The notes under the pieces were generated by a model that saw nothing but the letters and a program-made list of their open reading frames with translations, was not told the DNA's origin and did not search any database. Shown piece after piece: positions 1 to 13,200 of a stretch of 64,000 bases of DNA. A program made the position numbers and the translations under genes. Source of the stretch: Clonostachys chloroleuca (taxonomy: Eukaryota > Ascomycota > Sordariomycetes > Hypocreales > Bionectriaceae); the NCBI GenBank assembly GCA_037952775.1, contig JBANAY010000004.1:3596001-3660000 (forward strand), written 5' to 3'. Within the stretch, counting starts at the first letter, position 1; each line of letters starts with the position of its first letter.

Positions 1-3000
1 AGATACGACCACTCTGCCCAAGCAACGAGAGAAGTACACCATATCAAAGGTCTTATGTGGTCTGAAGAGAGTTCTTAGACTTCCTTAGACTTCAATATTG
101 GTCCTATGAAAGTTTGAGCGCATTGATGTTATTCTAAGCACATGGGCACCCCCGAGGCTCTGACAAAAGAGGCCGATAGATTGAGTAGGTAGCTGGAGGT
201 AGAAATTGCTGGCATAGGAGTAACGAAGGAATGAACTTGGGTACGCAGACCCCACGCCAAGCTTTTCTTGGGGGCACAATACGCGACAAACGAAGAATAC
301 CCTGGCGGATCTAACTCTAACGACCCCCCTACCTAAGGTAACAGACCTTCAGTGCGGCGCAGTTCGTGCAGGGGAGAAGGACGATGGGCATCGTGTGACT
401 TTTTGGCACCCATCGATGTCAAGCACAATGCAACGAATAAAATCACCGAATCAGGATGGGTCTCGGTCCGAAATCCCCAACTAGAAATTAAGAGATCATT
501 ATCTACGTGTGTGCTGACAGAGCGACGCCGTGGTTCAGCAGGCGATTGGTTGGATTGAATGCGAACTTGATATATCATTTTCTACTTGGCATCCTACAGA
601 TGACAGATAGGTTACATACGCTACACCTTCGGCACTTTGGTAAGTCAGGCTTACATGTTCTCATACCTGGCTACCACAACTACCTGTGCTGACTTCGATT
701 TATCTGCAAGTCTGAGAGCATAATTCTCACTTAAAAAGCCGAGATCTCTGAACACGTCTTTGGCTAAGGAATCTTCCTCTTTGCGGTGTGCTTATGAGTG
801 AATCATGTGTTGCCGATCAAGGGAGGACGTGGAATTTGTTGACATCTTGCTTTTGTCTCGTTTCAGCTTGTATCCCATCTTGTGTCGTACTTGAAGCGAA
901 GAAATGAATGTTGAGAGGAGACAAGTTCTCATGAGATCAAAGACAAGAATCATGACTCTCGACCGTCTTCCTGAGCTAACCCTCGGCGGTCTTGAAGTTG
1001 GCTGAAGGAGCTCTGATAATCATTGAATATGACTGAAGCGAAGACTCTGAACTTGAGGTAATAAGTTAAACCAGGGATGCATAAAAAAGCTCGCCGAAAC
1101 TGAACTCTAGTACTGATTGTCCAATGAGGCTTTGGATATCATACGAAAGCAACGTGATCCTCGTCCTCAATGTGAAATCTTAGGCTGAAACCCTTTGCGG
1201 CATTATTGGCTCGCTTCCGACGTTGATTATCCGCCGGCTTCTTATCTTCAGTTACCCCCAACGTGTATGTACTTAGCCGAGAGCCATGTGTGGCGCCCTC
1301 TTAGCCTGTATTGCATTGCAAGCTGTTCTCTCTACGGAAGTCTTCATTCCCCAATGATAATGAATCCGAGACACGAAACCGAAGATTTTCACCATCGAGA
1401 ATTGAAACTCGTTTTCCGAGGTGGGTGGCTCGACCCGACCGAATGGCATATGCAGTACGAACAAACCTCGGGTCAGATTTGTCATTGTTACGTTAGTTAG
1501 GAAAGCCCTGAAAATCTCTCACATTCTACGTTAGTAGTTTGACATCTCACATTACAAGCCACCGCCATGTATACTGGCTAAAATAGAGGCACTGTCATTC
1601 GTTTCCCTGCTTTTTTTTTGTTGATTTCTTAATTGTCGGCTATCGCGTTGCTGGTGAATGTGGTATGAGTTGTGAGGAAAACCTGGCGAGCTCCTAGTGG
1701 TTGATCCGGTTCCAAGGAAGCGTTAGTGGGTACATGGGAGGGTTAAGTCCGGTGATCCAGGTGAAAAGTCGTGGTCTAGAAGCGCCAGAGAGGGGAGTCG
1801 CTTGGATTTGGGTTTGACAAGTCAATGACGTGGATTTTTGAGTTGGGGTCTTAATTCGGTGAGTCACAGAAGCAGAGAGGTCATTCTTCTGTGCGCGGAA
1901 ACGCCTGGCTCATTACACATGGCTTTCTGAATGCTGCTGCATATAAGTAATCATTTATCTTAATGCCAACTTGCGAGTCGATAGGCCGGTGCAATTAAGT
2001 GACTCAAGCGAATAAGACCAAGCTTATCTCGGCCAGGATAGATCGAGGAGGGCTACCTACTTACAGGATAATGCAATTGAGCCAGGCCATGATCCAATCA
2101 TTTACTCAGCGGGGTGGCGCTTGGCACGGTCTCAGCTGAGTTGGCTTGGCTGAAGGACGGGGTTTTGATTTGTCGCGGCTGCCCGGACTGGTGCGTTGCC
2201 CCGTGACTACACACATGCTAACACCTAGCATGGTTCTGGGCCGAGGGGTTTTTATTCATCAATGGCGAACCATGTTAATGGCCTTTGATGGCGAGGCGTT
2301 AGAGCAAAGTGTGTCCAAGCATGTGGCTGATGGGACCAGGGGGCAAGGATCTGTCTCCCTTCATGTAACTAACCCTGATCCCTCCGGGCCATCGTAGGAT
2401 CCTGGCGGCGAACTGCTTCATTTGACAGGTGAGTTAGACGATAATAATACCATCGCCGGCCCACTTAAAAAAAATGTTTGCCGAGTGTGCGCCTATGGGT
2501 GTTCTGCGCGGCGCACGCGGCCTCGCATCCATCCGTATGATGTGATCCGATTCTGGACAGCACCGTATTACGGTGAGTGTGAACCGAGCGGGGCTGTGTT
2601 AATCAAGTGGCGGGGCTAAAATCATTCTCTAGATGTGCATGTGTGGCATTCATCATACATTATTACTACATGGCTTCTGGTTGCGTGCGTTGGCCTCCCT
2701 CCCTCCCTCCCTTGTTCGATCCATACCTCCACCCCGGTCACCTCATGACCAGTCAGCTCAGCTTTTCTTCATCTCCCTAATCTCCCGGATCTCACTATCG
2801 ACTGTTCCACTATCCACGGGTTGGCAAATGAGTCTAGCAGTAGAACTGTCTCCTTCTTTTTCATCCGTCTTAGCCAGACATGCCGTCTTTTGTACGGTTG
2901 TGCAGAGTAATGAGCTAAGATTTTGGCCGCGCGGAACTGAGTGAGCTGCGAAACTCTCTACCAACCGGTCGGGCACCTGCCGCATTTTTTATTAATCAGA

Positions 3001-3137
3001 CACGTGTCGAGGCAAGACACCCCTTCGCCACACTTTACCCATCCATCTCTTCCGCAATTCCTTCATCCACAATATCATTCAAACAGGACGGGCTTCATAC
3101 CCGGGAGACTGCCGTAAAAAGAAATCCCAGGGAAAAG
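1..3137. other. Intergenic region, no gene supported
   Basis: I see no supported gene in these 3.1 kb. The open frames here are short, overlap on both strands and often begin at TTG rather than ATG. A short CCCT repeat lies near 2694-2711. The last few hundred bases must hold the promoter and leader of the F-box gene that starts at 3138. Confidence 0.6.
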
Positions 3138-4953
3138 ATGTCGCTTGAAAAGTTATCGCCAGAGGTTCTGCAACTCATCCTCCGTTTTGCTCACCCGTCG
3201 GCGCACTTCTCTTTCGCCCTGACATCCAAAACTCTATATGAAAACTCTCTCAACATCCTTGAGAGACATCGCGCAGCAAATACAAAGTACGCCATAACAT
3301 CAGATATCAAGCCTCTAGATACCATTCCAGAACTGCTACGAAGCGCTTATGGATCCGGCGCTGACGGCATCGAAGCATGGCATGTGCGTGAACTGGAGAT
3401 CTGGCGAGAGAGGTCTTCGTGGGGGAGTGGACGGAATGCGATATTAGCCCGGAAGGAAAGATCTCTTCTGAGAGAGATTCTTCCATCACGTCGCCCTTTT
3501 CATTAGGCGAGCAAAGAAAATTTCTTCACAACTCGCCGTGGGGCGAGGCTCTGTTTTTGCAGGGAAACGAGGGCTTTTCGCCAGCGCACAACGCGAAATA
3601 CGATCAGGCCAGGATGGCTTTCTGAAAATGTTACTGATCGCAGGACTTCCCCGTTTAGAAACTCTCAAATTTGTTAAAGACGGCAAAGAGCGCCCTGCTA
3701 GTTTTATATGGCTAAGCAAAGCCATAAAGCAAAGTATCAAGACCAACATCTGGCCGCTGGGGCCGCAGTCCCTGCGCAAAGTCTACGCCGGCATCGCGGT
3801 CGACCCAGAATCAGAAAGCATCAATATTCCAAGGGGTGGTATCGAGCTTGCCAGGCTACTGCGACTACCAAATATTGAGGAGATTTATTTCTGCGATTTA
3901 GACATGGTATTCCCCGAATACTTTGACCCAGAATTATATGAGCGCGATCCGAGCCATCCGGAGGCCGGAACCAAATATGACAAGATGGATTACGACGATT
4001 ACTGGGAGATGGAGGAGATTTTAGCACAACGCAAGACATCAACTGTCAAAAAGTTGATTCTCGACAGAGTAGCGTCATTTGATTATGATGCTCGTGAGAT
4101 CATCCTCGGGGCCCCCAAATCGCTTGAGTCATTTCTCGTCCGAGGCATTAAGAATTTTCGACCAACATATGATCATCCCCACACCAGATTTGACAAATTT
4201 CTTACTATCGTCACCGCTTTATCAAAGTATCAGAATCGCTCACTTCGGGATCTAGTCGTCTATGAAAAAGAACACATAGATGGAGACCCTCGATACCACC
4301 TCTATTCGCCACCGGAATTAAAGAACTTTAATCATCTGCAGATAGTAAGCGTCTGCCTAGAAGATATGATTCCTACACCAACCTGGACACCAAATACAAC
4401 CTGGAACCGCGAGGTCTCCTTGAACAGGAATGATCCAAATTATCCGAGCTTGGTCCAGAAATTTATAGAGGCCTTCCCTACAGGTATATCTGCGCTGGCC
4501 TTTTGCAGCACTAAAGCGAACGTCTCATACACCGCCAACAAATTAGACTACCTTGAGGATGGCTTGATAGCTATGATAGAATCAGGAAATTATACTAGCC
4601 TGACTGACATCTATATCGACGACCTCGAACTTCATTCACTAGAGCCAAGGACCGCTGTCGCATTTCGAAAAGCGATACGAGTAGGACTTGAACGAGGTGT
4701 CAAGATCCATACACTAACCAATACCCAACTATCAAACCACCAGCAACCCGTCTTTCCGGTTATGCCCGACAAATACTACCTCGAAACGGGGCCTTTCGGG
4801 TTTCGAAGCCCTAAGCAAGTCTTCAACCCGTTGAGCGGAAGCTGGGTTAAACGTAACTGCAGCGGTTGCGGCGCATGTCAGGCGTGCACTCGTGCATATA
4901 CCCAGGATGCCTGGACTATTTTCAAAGCGACAGAAGCTAGAAGTTACGACTGA
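3138..4953 (+). CDS. F-box-like protein, reading frame broken twice
   Basis: The N-terminus from ATG 3138 (residues about 4-40, LSPEVLQLILRFA then FALTSKTLYENS) reads as an F-box, the Skp1-binding module of SCF ubiquitin ligases. Coding sense then moves to a second frame (about 3419-3610, GEWTECDISPEGK to PAHNAKYDQ) and to a third (about 3606-4953, DGFLKMLLIAGLPRLETL onward), ending at TGA 4951-4953. The long third part resembles the leucine-rich, substrate-side region of fungal F-box proteins and ends with a Cys-rich patch (CSGCGACQAC). Each jump would be repaired by one added base: in the G run at 3420-3424, and near 3605-3612. I see no good intron that would do it. Either the assembly lost two bases or the gene is decaying. 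The substrate is unknown. Confidence 0.65.
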
Positions 4954-7644
4954 TCATCTTCAATTGGCACTCACCTCAATGATGCCAAGTTGCATCGGCA
5001 GACAATATTTGAAGTCAGAGGAATGGTTGAAGGATGGCTTTGGATTGGATTTCGGTTTGGGCTATTTTAGCTCTTGGAAGAAAGTGGCGAGCGATCAGGA
5101 AGGAGCTGGGGGTGAAGCCGAGCGAAGGATTGATCGACGAGTAGATCATGGTTCGCGTTGGGACTAATCCTAGAGATTCTTAAACTTGTTTCAGGTTTTG
5201 GCGATGTCACGGCAGTGGATACACCAAAACACCGGCTTTGATGGCGTTCTTGGGCGAAATAACTGTGTTTATACAAGACTTTGCAGTTTTTGATTTTGAG
5301 ATGGCTTCGTATACCCTCGTGGGTTTCGTTCGTTCTGTTTGGCTTGTTGCTGAGGAGGTTTTCGGGAATTTGCCTGCGTTACACTATCATGATCAATTAT
5401 ATCATTTGTCAAGGAGCCCGATGTCTCGAATGAGAACACCTTGTTGTAGATGTAACTTCCCGCCTGGATTATTACCACCAACATATTACCAAAAGGCCGC
5501 ATGAAAGTTCCAACCGTCACGCTTGGCCAGGACGGAGCTACATCCTCAATGGATAGAGGTGGGGTAGTACTAAGCCTTGGTTGCGATTGGCCCCCAAGCC
5601 AAATGCTTCTGATACGTCGTCATGCAAGCGAGGAAAAATTATTCATGCAATCTTATTCACCCAATACGTGCCATCCGGCATGCAATGTGACGCTGATGGT
5701 GGGGTTGATGTGGACCGTAACCTTCCTGATTCGATATTAGGAATCCTTCCTGATGCACGATCGAACCGAAGTCGTTGTTTAATCAATACTCTCTGTATAA
5801 TGGGCTTATATTTAGCAACCGAATATACGCAAAACTACTCGTGGCTGTTAGTAATTGGCATGTGTTACTTCGTTCTTCTGTTACGGCGCATACAGAGCAC
5901 GTTAGGAGGATTCCTCGCACAATATCAGGACTAATACCCCTGGCGAAAAGCTTAAACTGTAACCTTGAAAGCATATATGAAACAAAATTCGTTCTACCAT
6001 CGAGGATTCACATTTCGTGACTTTGTCACCAATCAACTTTTGTTAGGATGTCATGCCTACATGATCTCAGGGCAGGCTCACTTCAGCTCTTCCTGTCTTC
6101 ATTGTGCAACCCTAAGGCAAAATAAATCGAGGGCATGATCACATGTAGATTACCATACTATTAATATCAATGAGTATTGTAATCGCATGTGTAGTTTAAC
6201 TTCCATATTAAGCATATAAAACACTAATAATCTACTGACACGCAAAGTCTGCGGAGAAAAAGGACATCTGTGCGTCGCAGAGGCGATACGACAGACCTAA
6301 GAACAGCAGCACCTTGAATTACAAAGCCATTCACTTTCATTAAGATATTTAGCGGTTGTATTTAAAATTGTGATTAAGAAGAGTGTCAAGGATGCCCCAA
6401 GTCTCCTGACGAGGCCGTTAGGAAAAATGTGCTGGACGTTGTTGCATACAATAGATAGCAGAATATGCTATAATCGGAGCACAGAATACCCAATTTCGCG
6501 CTTCGTTATGACATATGCATGGAAACTCAGATACTTGGAAGGTCTTTCTATAGTACAGAAAACAAGTCCCATAAGTGTGGGATTGGGATATCCTTCGCCT
6601 AGATATTAATGTCTACGAGCGAGAAGGAAATAGTACATATACAAAGGATAATTTCATGTTGATTAGAACCGCAGCCTCAATTATTCAAATGTGAAAATTA
6701 AATCTGAACATTCCGTAACAGCTGAAATCTAAAGTCTCTCTAAAGTCTAATTATTCAGCTTACTCGGATTTCTTGAGGTGATATATTTCGAAACGTACTT
6801 TGGATGTCTAGGAGGCAACAATACGAAACGAGAGTCAGATCTCATTCCTGTCATAGGCGTGTGCTGTATCACTCGTCTCGGCAAATCAAAGCTTGACAAG
6901 TATGTAGCTGTCATTATGCAATGTAGATACGAGGATGGGTGCAATGCTGACTTGCATCCCTGTGACCCACCATGACTTCTCACCTTATAGCAGAGAATAT
7001 ACCCATATTGGGCTAGGAGAAACGGTGCTGACTGCATGGCGATTCAAATTTCTTTCTCTATGACTCATTTTCCGCTTACCGTCTTATTTAGATATCAAGC
7101 ACCTGAATGAAAAGAATGAAAGAATGTCACCAATTAGGCGACAACAACGAGGTGACTAAGAGGGGCAATTGCTGAGTTTGTTTATTGATGTTTGAAATAC
7201 CCCGACGGGTTTGTCTTCGGTCTCGTTCAGAAGTATTACTCGACTTCTTGTCTCTACATCTATATTCATTCTTCTCTTTATAGCTATCCCTAAACTCATA
7301 TATATATATCTAAACTTTTCCCGTCCTATGGTCTTGTAATGGTCTAAAGGGTATACTAAATGAGTAGCGACTAAGAGGTAGATAATAAAACGGTGTCTAG
7401 TAGGGGAGAAACATCCGGACACGGGACATGCTTCATCACATAGAACAAATTGCCCAAAAAAAGAGTAGTTTTTTCAATGAGTTATCCGGCCTCGGTCAAC
7501 TGGGCTAAATCATCAGTATACTCTTTTAAGCCCTAAGAGATAGTAGAAGTCACCTTGTTCGAGTTTCGTGGGTGATGTTGGGCCGAGAGGTGCCAAACTT
7601 AGGTGTAACAATCAAGTCTGAACGTCACGATTAAGCAATCACAT
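4954..7644. other. Intergenic region, AT-rich in places
   Basis: No gene is supported between the F-box gene and the tRNA gene. The part from about 5.9 to 7.5 kb is visibly AT-rich and holds only short, uncorrelated open frames, as expected for non-coding or decayed DNA. A short TA run lies near 7298-7311. I could not recognise any transposon. Confidence 0.55.
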
Positions 7645-7732
7645 GGTTTCGTGGTCTAGTTGGTCATGATTTCTCGCTAACAATCATCCGATTGCGCCGA
7701 GACGGTCCCCGGTTCGAGCCCGGGCGAAACCA
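7645..7732 (+). tRNA. tRNA-Val (anticodon AAC), with intron
   Basis: A 7-bp acceptor stem pairs GGTTTCG (7645-7651) with CGAAACC (7725-7731), and A7732 is the discriminator. The anticodon stem TCTCG (7672-7676) pairs with CGAGA (7698-7702). The loop reads C-T-AAC-A, so AAC at 7679-7681 is the anticodon. A 14-nt intron (7683-7696) sits after position 37, the canonical place. The T arm is CCCGG (7708-7712), TTCGAGC, CCGGG (7720-7724). The A box (TGGTCTAGTTGG, 7652-7663) and B box (GGTTCGAGCCC, 7711-7721) are intact. The D stem is weak, with one T-T mismatch and one G-T pair. Confidence 0.93.
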
Positions 7733-7735
7733 CAC

Positions 7736-7740
7736 TTTTT
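7736..7740 (+). terminator. Pol III terminator of tRNA-Val
   Basis: A run of five T residues starts four bases after the tRNA 3' end, the usual RNA polymerase III stop signal. Confidence 0.8.
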
Positions 7741-8418
7741 GCCTGTAGCGCTCAAAATGACAGGACTTAGTGAGCTTCTTTCTTATTAAGTGAGATCTCC
7801 TAGAACCTTATAACCCCGTCTTAAAACTCCATGGTTGAAGATTCCGTTTGTCAGTTCCAAGAGCCTATTATGGAGTCATGTTCTGGGTCGCAGTGGGGGA
7901 AAAAAATTAGGACAACACTCTCAGTCCAGTAAGTCGTACCAGAAACTAGCATACATATCTAGGTATAGGTATTGCTAACAAGTAGCTGGAACAGGCACAG
8001 TATGTGAAACAACGTGGCCTATTGTATAGAAGTGATTCTTGTCATGACAGTGAAATTGTAGTCTCTTTCCGACGGACAAGGAAAAGCCGTACACAGGATG
8101 TTGGTACCAATGGAACAGAAAATGATATAACTATTATGCCAAGTAAAATATAGCACATCCGGCGGCTGCTCTACCCAGAGAAAATGGTCAAACGAATCAA
8201 AATGTGAATAGTTTAATAAATCAACAACAAACTGAGAAATACGATCTAAGTCCAACACTGCTAATGGGGGAAATAGTAAGTATCTGCAATCCAACTTCGA
8301 GTATCAAACCACATTCCAAACATGAATTCTGTGTAAACACCACGCTTGCTAATCGTCAAAATCGGAAGGAAAAATAAATATGAAACAACATCGTCCAACA
8401 TCAAGACAGTGAAAAAGA
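7741..8418. other. Intergenic region
   Basis: No gene is supported. The right part probably contains the 3' untranslated region of the minus-strand P450 that ends at 8419. Confidence 0.5.
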
Positions 8419-10215
8419 TCACTTCTCCCACATATCAACGAAAACATCCATCCCTTTAGCGGGGTCAGCAATACCAAGCCGTGGCGTGGTGTCGTCAAGC
8501 CTGGGAAACTGGGGCTTCACTCCATTACCCCTCATCGCCAACTTCATATCAAAGCGGCGGAAGAGAATAGCTACCATACCATAGACCTGCTGCTTGGCCA
8601 ACACGCGGCCTGGGCAGTAAGTCACACCGCCTCCAAATGGTCGGAAGGCGGGATGGCGATCCAAAGACCTGTTCTTCAAAAAGCGAGTGTGGTCAAACTC
8701 CCTTGCGTCGTAGCCCCATGCGCTCTCGTTCATGTGAAGTTGACGGGAAGGTATGATGATTGCGTGCCCGGGCTGTAGTTCCTTGTTTCCAATGATTGTC
8801 TTTCGAAGCACCTTACGGCTGATGACGGCTCCGCCATAGCAACGTAAAGCCTCATTAAAGGCCGCTTCAAGATGGGGACAGTTGTTAGAGAGATAGTTGA
8901 TATCGAGAGACCCATTTGGCCAGGCGCCTTCCGTCTCCCTCTTGACCAACTCCAGCAGATTTTCATCATAGAGAATGTGGGCAATCACCCAGAAAGCAAT
9001 GTTGTGTTCATTTGCGTTGGCACTAAACAAGAATTGGTCAGCTCTGTAGGAAAAAGATTGTGTGAAAGCATTTATGAACTCACGCCCAGTACATAAGGAG
9101 TAGAACAGATGCACGCGACTCGAAATCGATATCGAAAGAATCCGATGCGTCCAGGACATTCTTGATAGCCCAAGCCTGTTCTGATCTCTCGCTTTCGGGG
9201 AGTTGAACGAACACGCGCAGCGCATCCATGAGCTTCTTGCGTGGTGCTGTAACATCGAGATTCAAAAAGGCCGGAAGTCGAAAGATGACCTGCCAAGCAT
9301 GATCACCGAAGCTTAGCATGTTCTCGACAATATCCGGGTCGAGATTGTGTAAGTGTGATCCGAATAGTGATCTTGTAGCCGCCTCAACCATGGTGAAGCG
9401 ACAAAGGGAGTACAGTGAGATTTGTTTCCCGTTCCCGTTGGAATGTCTTGTACAGTAGTCCAATTGCCTCCACTGGATAGACTGATGTAGTGTGCTCATG
9501 ATATCATCTCGAATTCTATCCATTTTTTCTCCCGAGAGAAGCTGTCTCTTGAAGATGTCCTCGGCCAGATGAATAAAGTTCATCCTTTCCGGGTTGATTG
9601 TCTCGCTGATCATCTTTTCATCATCATCTGATGGCTTGTGCCAAATCTTCTTGATGGCTTCCTTAGTAAAGCCAAAGCTGATAAGAAGCTCATTCAGATA
9701 GCCGTCAAATCCCAGCGAGGCGGTGTCCCTAAACACGGCTGAGACATCTTGTGGGTCGGTGACAATGTACAGTTTTCGGTCAACGGTTTGTACGCCAAAG
9801 ACCTCGTGGTTGTTTCCAGTGTACTTTCTATCAGACGATATTAGACTTTGATAATACACTGCGAGCTACTGGATAATCTTACAATCCGTATTCAATGAGC
9901 TTATCAGAGCTGCGTAGAAAATCGACGGTGTGACCTGATGAGACAGTATGAGCATGGTGTTTGTTCCGAAACAAAACGGTAAGACATACCAAGAACTATC
10001 TTTAGATTAGCCTAGCCTAGACAAGGAGACGGTCACATGAAGAACTTACAGGGGATCCAATATGGGATTTCTTTAGGCTCGTGAGGCCTTAACCAAGGTC
10101 TTACGGTAAACCTCCAAAGACGCCAAACTAATAGAAAAGAAACTGGCAAGACGAAGAATATGAGTGAGGTATGGCAAGCCCAAGCCAGGGCGCTTGACAC
10201 TAGTTGTATGAGCAT
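8419..10215 (-). CDS. Cytochrome P450 (CYP7/oxysterol-hydroxylase-like), five exons
   Basis: Exons on the minus strand are 10215-10050, 9995-9990, 9934-9883, 9827-9084 and 9022-8419, giving about 523 aa with no frame break. The product should be an ER-anchored haem-thiolate monooxygenase: an N-terminal membrane segment (about residues 5-40) is followed by a Pro-rich hinge reading PYWIPFLGHTVDFL once exons are joined. The ExxR motif is NEALR, and the haem-binding loop is FGGGVTYCPGR with Cys near residue 459. The overall look is that of fungal P450s annotated as CYP7-like; the substrate is unknown. The open frame starts at TTG 10263, but the first in-frame ATG is 10215, just before the membrane segment. 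Exon 2 is only 6 nt. The last intron could also end at another in-frame acceptor 21 nt further 5' (exon start 9043), but 9022 gives the family-like AANANEHN and has a CTGAC branch point just upstream. Confidence 0.9.
9990..9995 (-). other. 6-nt microexon (exon 2 of the P450)
   Basis: On the minus strand TTCTTG lies between acceptor ...GATAG and donor GTATGT. Joining exon 1 (ending CCC-T), this TTCTTG and exon 3 (starting GT-CAC) gives Pro-Phe-Leu-Gly-His, the conserved PFLGH hinge of the family. Without it the frame is kept but Phe-Leu is lost. Flanking introns are 54 nt (9996-10049) and 55 nt (9935-9989), normal fungal sizes. Confidence 0.85.
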
Positions 10216-13200
10216 AGCAAATGATGAGATAGCTGACGTCGAGTTTGTATGCGTGTAGGTCAATGCAGATGTCTGTTAACAGAACTGAGAAGAAGATGCT
10301 GAGATGAACTGGTCTACAAAGTGTAGAAATGGGAGAGCTATGAGGCATAATATAAGGAAATTTTCACGGGAAGGAAACAGTTCCATCGCTTCACTTCAAG
10401 CTGAGCCTCGTGTCTAGGGCAGACCAGTCAAATGTGCTCAACGCCAAATCCCCAGGACTTGGACGTCTCCAATAATAGACGTAGGACGCCCGACGTCTGG
10501 GCACAGAACTAAGCGCATGGCCAATGATTGGCTGCTAGCCAGAGAGGCATCAAGGCGCGGCTATCCAGGTGACCACCCTCCATGACTGGGCAAGACAAGT
10601 TGGGGGCAGGTATGCAGGCAGCCCTCAGCCGCCAAGAATGACGGGACGGTGCCGGTGAGGCATCTGCGGTGCGTCACAATGTGATAAGGCAACCACACAG
10701 AGAGCTGATTCCAGGCAGAGATATGGGCATGCCCGGACGTGATGGGTTCAATTGAGCCCGTCGCAAGGCAATGGCGGCTCCTCATTAGCCAACGGCCTTG
10801 AGGAAGTGTGACACATCTTCAATCCCACCAGCTGGATACCAGGATAAGGGTCCTGTCCCGATCTCTCTAAATAGAAAAGGGTGTGAAGCACCCCGAGGGT
10901 GGCCATGTGAAAAGCATACCATGACGGTGATCACAGCACAGACGCACCTCCAATGATCTCATTCGATGCGCTTAAGATCCCGCTAGGGTGCATATTCACC
11001 TCGTATGGAAGTCCCTGGGGGCAGACGGGGGCTAAATCTGACGGATCCAATCCGGCACAGCCCCCGTCATGGTCCAAAGCACGACCCAGGTCGAGCGTCG
11101 CGAGCAAGAACGAGAAGCCCTGGGCTAGATCCCGCGTCCTTCCGTCAGTCAGCCAGCTCGCATGTCGAGGGCTTCTACAGGGATTCTATTGGCCAACTGA
11201 AGCAAATCTCTGTCACTTGGCTAAGCTAGAGATCCAATGGTCCAACATCATCCCATCTCGGGGATCAAAGATTGGTTCAACTCCCTGCCTAGGCTGGGAT
11301 GCGACCCAATCTAGGCCTTTTCTCCACGTGGCTCTCCACGCCCTTTCAGCTTGACTCACTAGACTTCAGCCCTAGGCGGAGTAACGGCTTCCTCCGCGGC
11401 GCGTGTCGTCTTACGGAATGGGTTGACATCATCCAGGGGTCCGTCAAGAGACACGGTCTCAAAAATAAGACGATGGGGACAGCCGGATCCCCATGAACGG
11501 CGACTGTAAGTGACAGATTCGTCGATGTTTCAATCCGTCGACAGTCTCATTCTTCCGCCCCATTGGGTCTTTCGAGACCTGTTTTGGGAAGGCTGTGCGT
11601 CCAATCTTGGCGACGTCCCTTTCTGCCTTGCTGGATACGATAAGTGGGCTAGCACATTCCAATGGTGTGAACACTATTCAATAATATTACCCCGCGGGTA
11701 GGATCGGGGGAGTGATTTTTAACAAAAGTGGGCAAAGTCAGGGTACCAACAGACACTCGCCCAAGTTGCCAGGTCTGGAACACTGTGCGCAGCTCGGGGA
11801 GCGTAGAAACTTGGCCATATCTTTCATCATCAGCTCACATTCAGCCAAGTTTCGATCCCACCTCATCGGCTAATGCCCCTGTGACCCGTCCTTGAGGGCG
11901 TTTTTTCTCCGGTCGCCAACCTCTGGTTCGTGGGCAGGGACTGGCTGACTGCAGCTGAAAAAACGTGAATCAGCCTCGTGGAGCTGAGTGTGTCTGCCAA
12001 TCGGAGACCGCACAAGGCACATATCTTCCCTGAGACGGTCCCTTCGCTGCGGGTCATCCGTCAAACGTGCGCACTCAGCTTTGAAGAATGTCGTAACTGG
12101 GTGCCCATCTGTGCTTCCTCGGCACAACATCATCGAGATTAGAGAACAGGGGCTTGTAACAGCCAAAATCCAGGCACGCGCCACGAGTCTGCCATGTAAC
12201 GGCAGCATCAGCATGCAACGTCTCCTCCCGGTGTATCGTATCTGCATTTCGGACGAGACAGGTTGGATCGGCCCGGCCCAGAACGGCTGAATGGGATGTG
12301 GTGCCCTGAACGAAGGTCCCAGAGAGAACTCTGCTGCCTGGGAGCGTGGCGCATCATCCAGCCGTGGCAGACAAATCAGTCAATTAGTCACTCGCCGACC
12401 CCCAATGTGACGAGCCTGGCCATTTCTGCCCGTATGCACGTATCCGCTGTCGTTCATCGTCCAGTGCATGATGCACTGAGGGGGACGATGTTCCATTCGC
12501 CAAACCCTTTGGTTCAGCCCAAACGTGTTGCATCCCTTCGAAGGAATGTATTCAATTTCCAAATCAAATGCGCCTGAAAAATCACCTCATTCTAATTTTA
12601 TTCCTATTCCTCCCGTACAACACGAGCAGCGAGACCAGAGGGGCTGAGATACCCTTCTGCAAATCCCCCCTGCACAGCTTTTTGTAAGAATGAGACAGTC
12701 GAAGGAAAGGATGGTGTTAAGCCAAGTGCATCTCAACTGAAGGCAGAATCCTATGGACACTGAACACTTCCCGCGATATTCCCATTTCTTCCGACGAGCC
12801 GGAGCTCGCCCTCGATTTGATCCCCAACGCATCAAAATTGTAAGGTGTCTATTACCTCCCGAACCGCTCCTCGAGCTAAGAAGGTGCTAAGTTAGTTACT
12901 ACGGCCCGCTATAGCGACCAGGAACCACGGGCCGAGCCCTAATGAGGTCGATCTTACCATATGTAGAGGGCTCGGTGGAGGATTTGATGGGAAATGAGCA
13001 TGGGGGCTAAGGCGGCACAAAAAAATCAAGATCTCACTATGTCCGGGTGATAAATTTAAAACGAAGTTGTACAATATGCTTCTCTGTCCCGAGCACCCGC
13101 CCCCTACATACTACGTCATGGACTCGAAACATGGTAATAGAGCCAACTTGTGAAAATGAGCAAGAGGACAATCCCTGAAAATGGGAGCCTAGCCGAGTCA

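Noticed and set aside
1195..1500. 101-codon open frame (+)
   Set aside because: It starts at TTG and not ATG, overlaps equally long open frames in other phases and on the other strand, and shows no recognisable protein.
2146..2397. 83-codon open frame (+)
   Set aside because: It starts at TTG; no protein-like pattern or splice partners are visible.
5581..5934. 117-codon open frame (+) with hydrophobic end
   Set aside because: It starts at TTG and lies in AT-rich spacer; the hydrophobic stretch is what AT-rich DNA gives by chance.
11870..12247. 125-codon open frame (-)
   Set aside because: Comparable open frames lie on the opposite strand of the same bases, and none resembles a protein.
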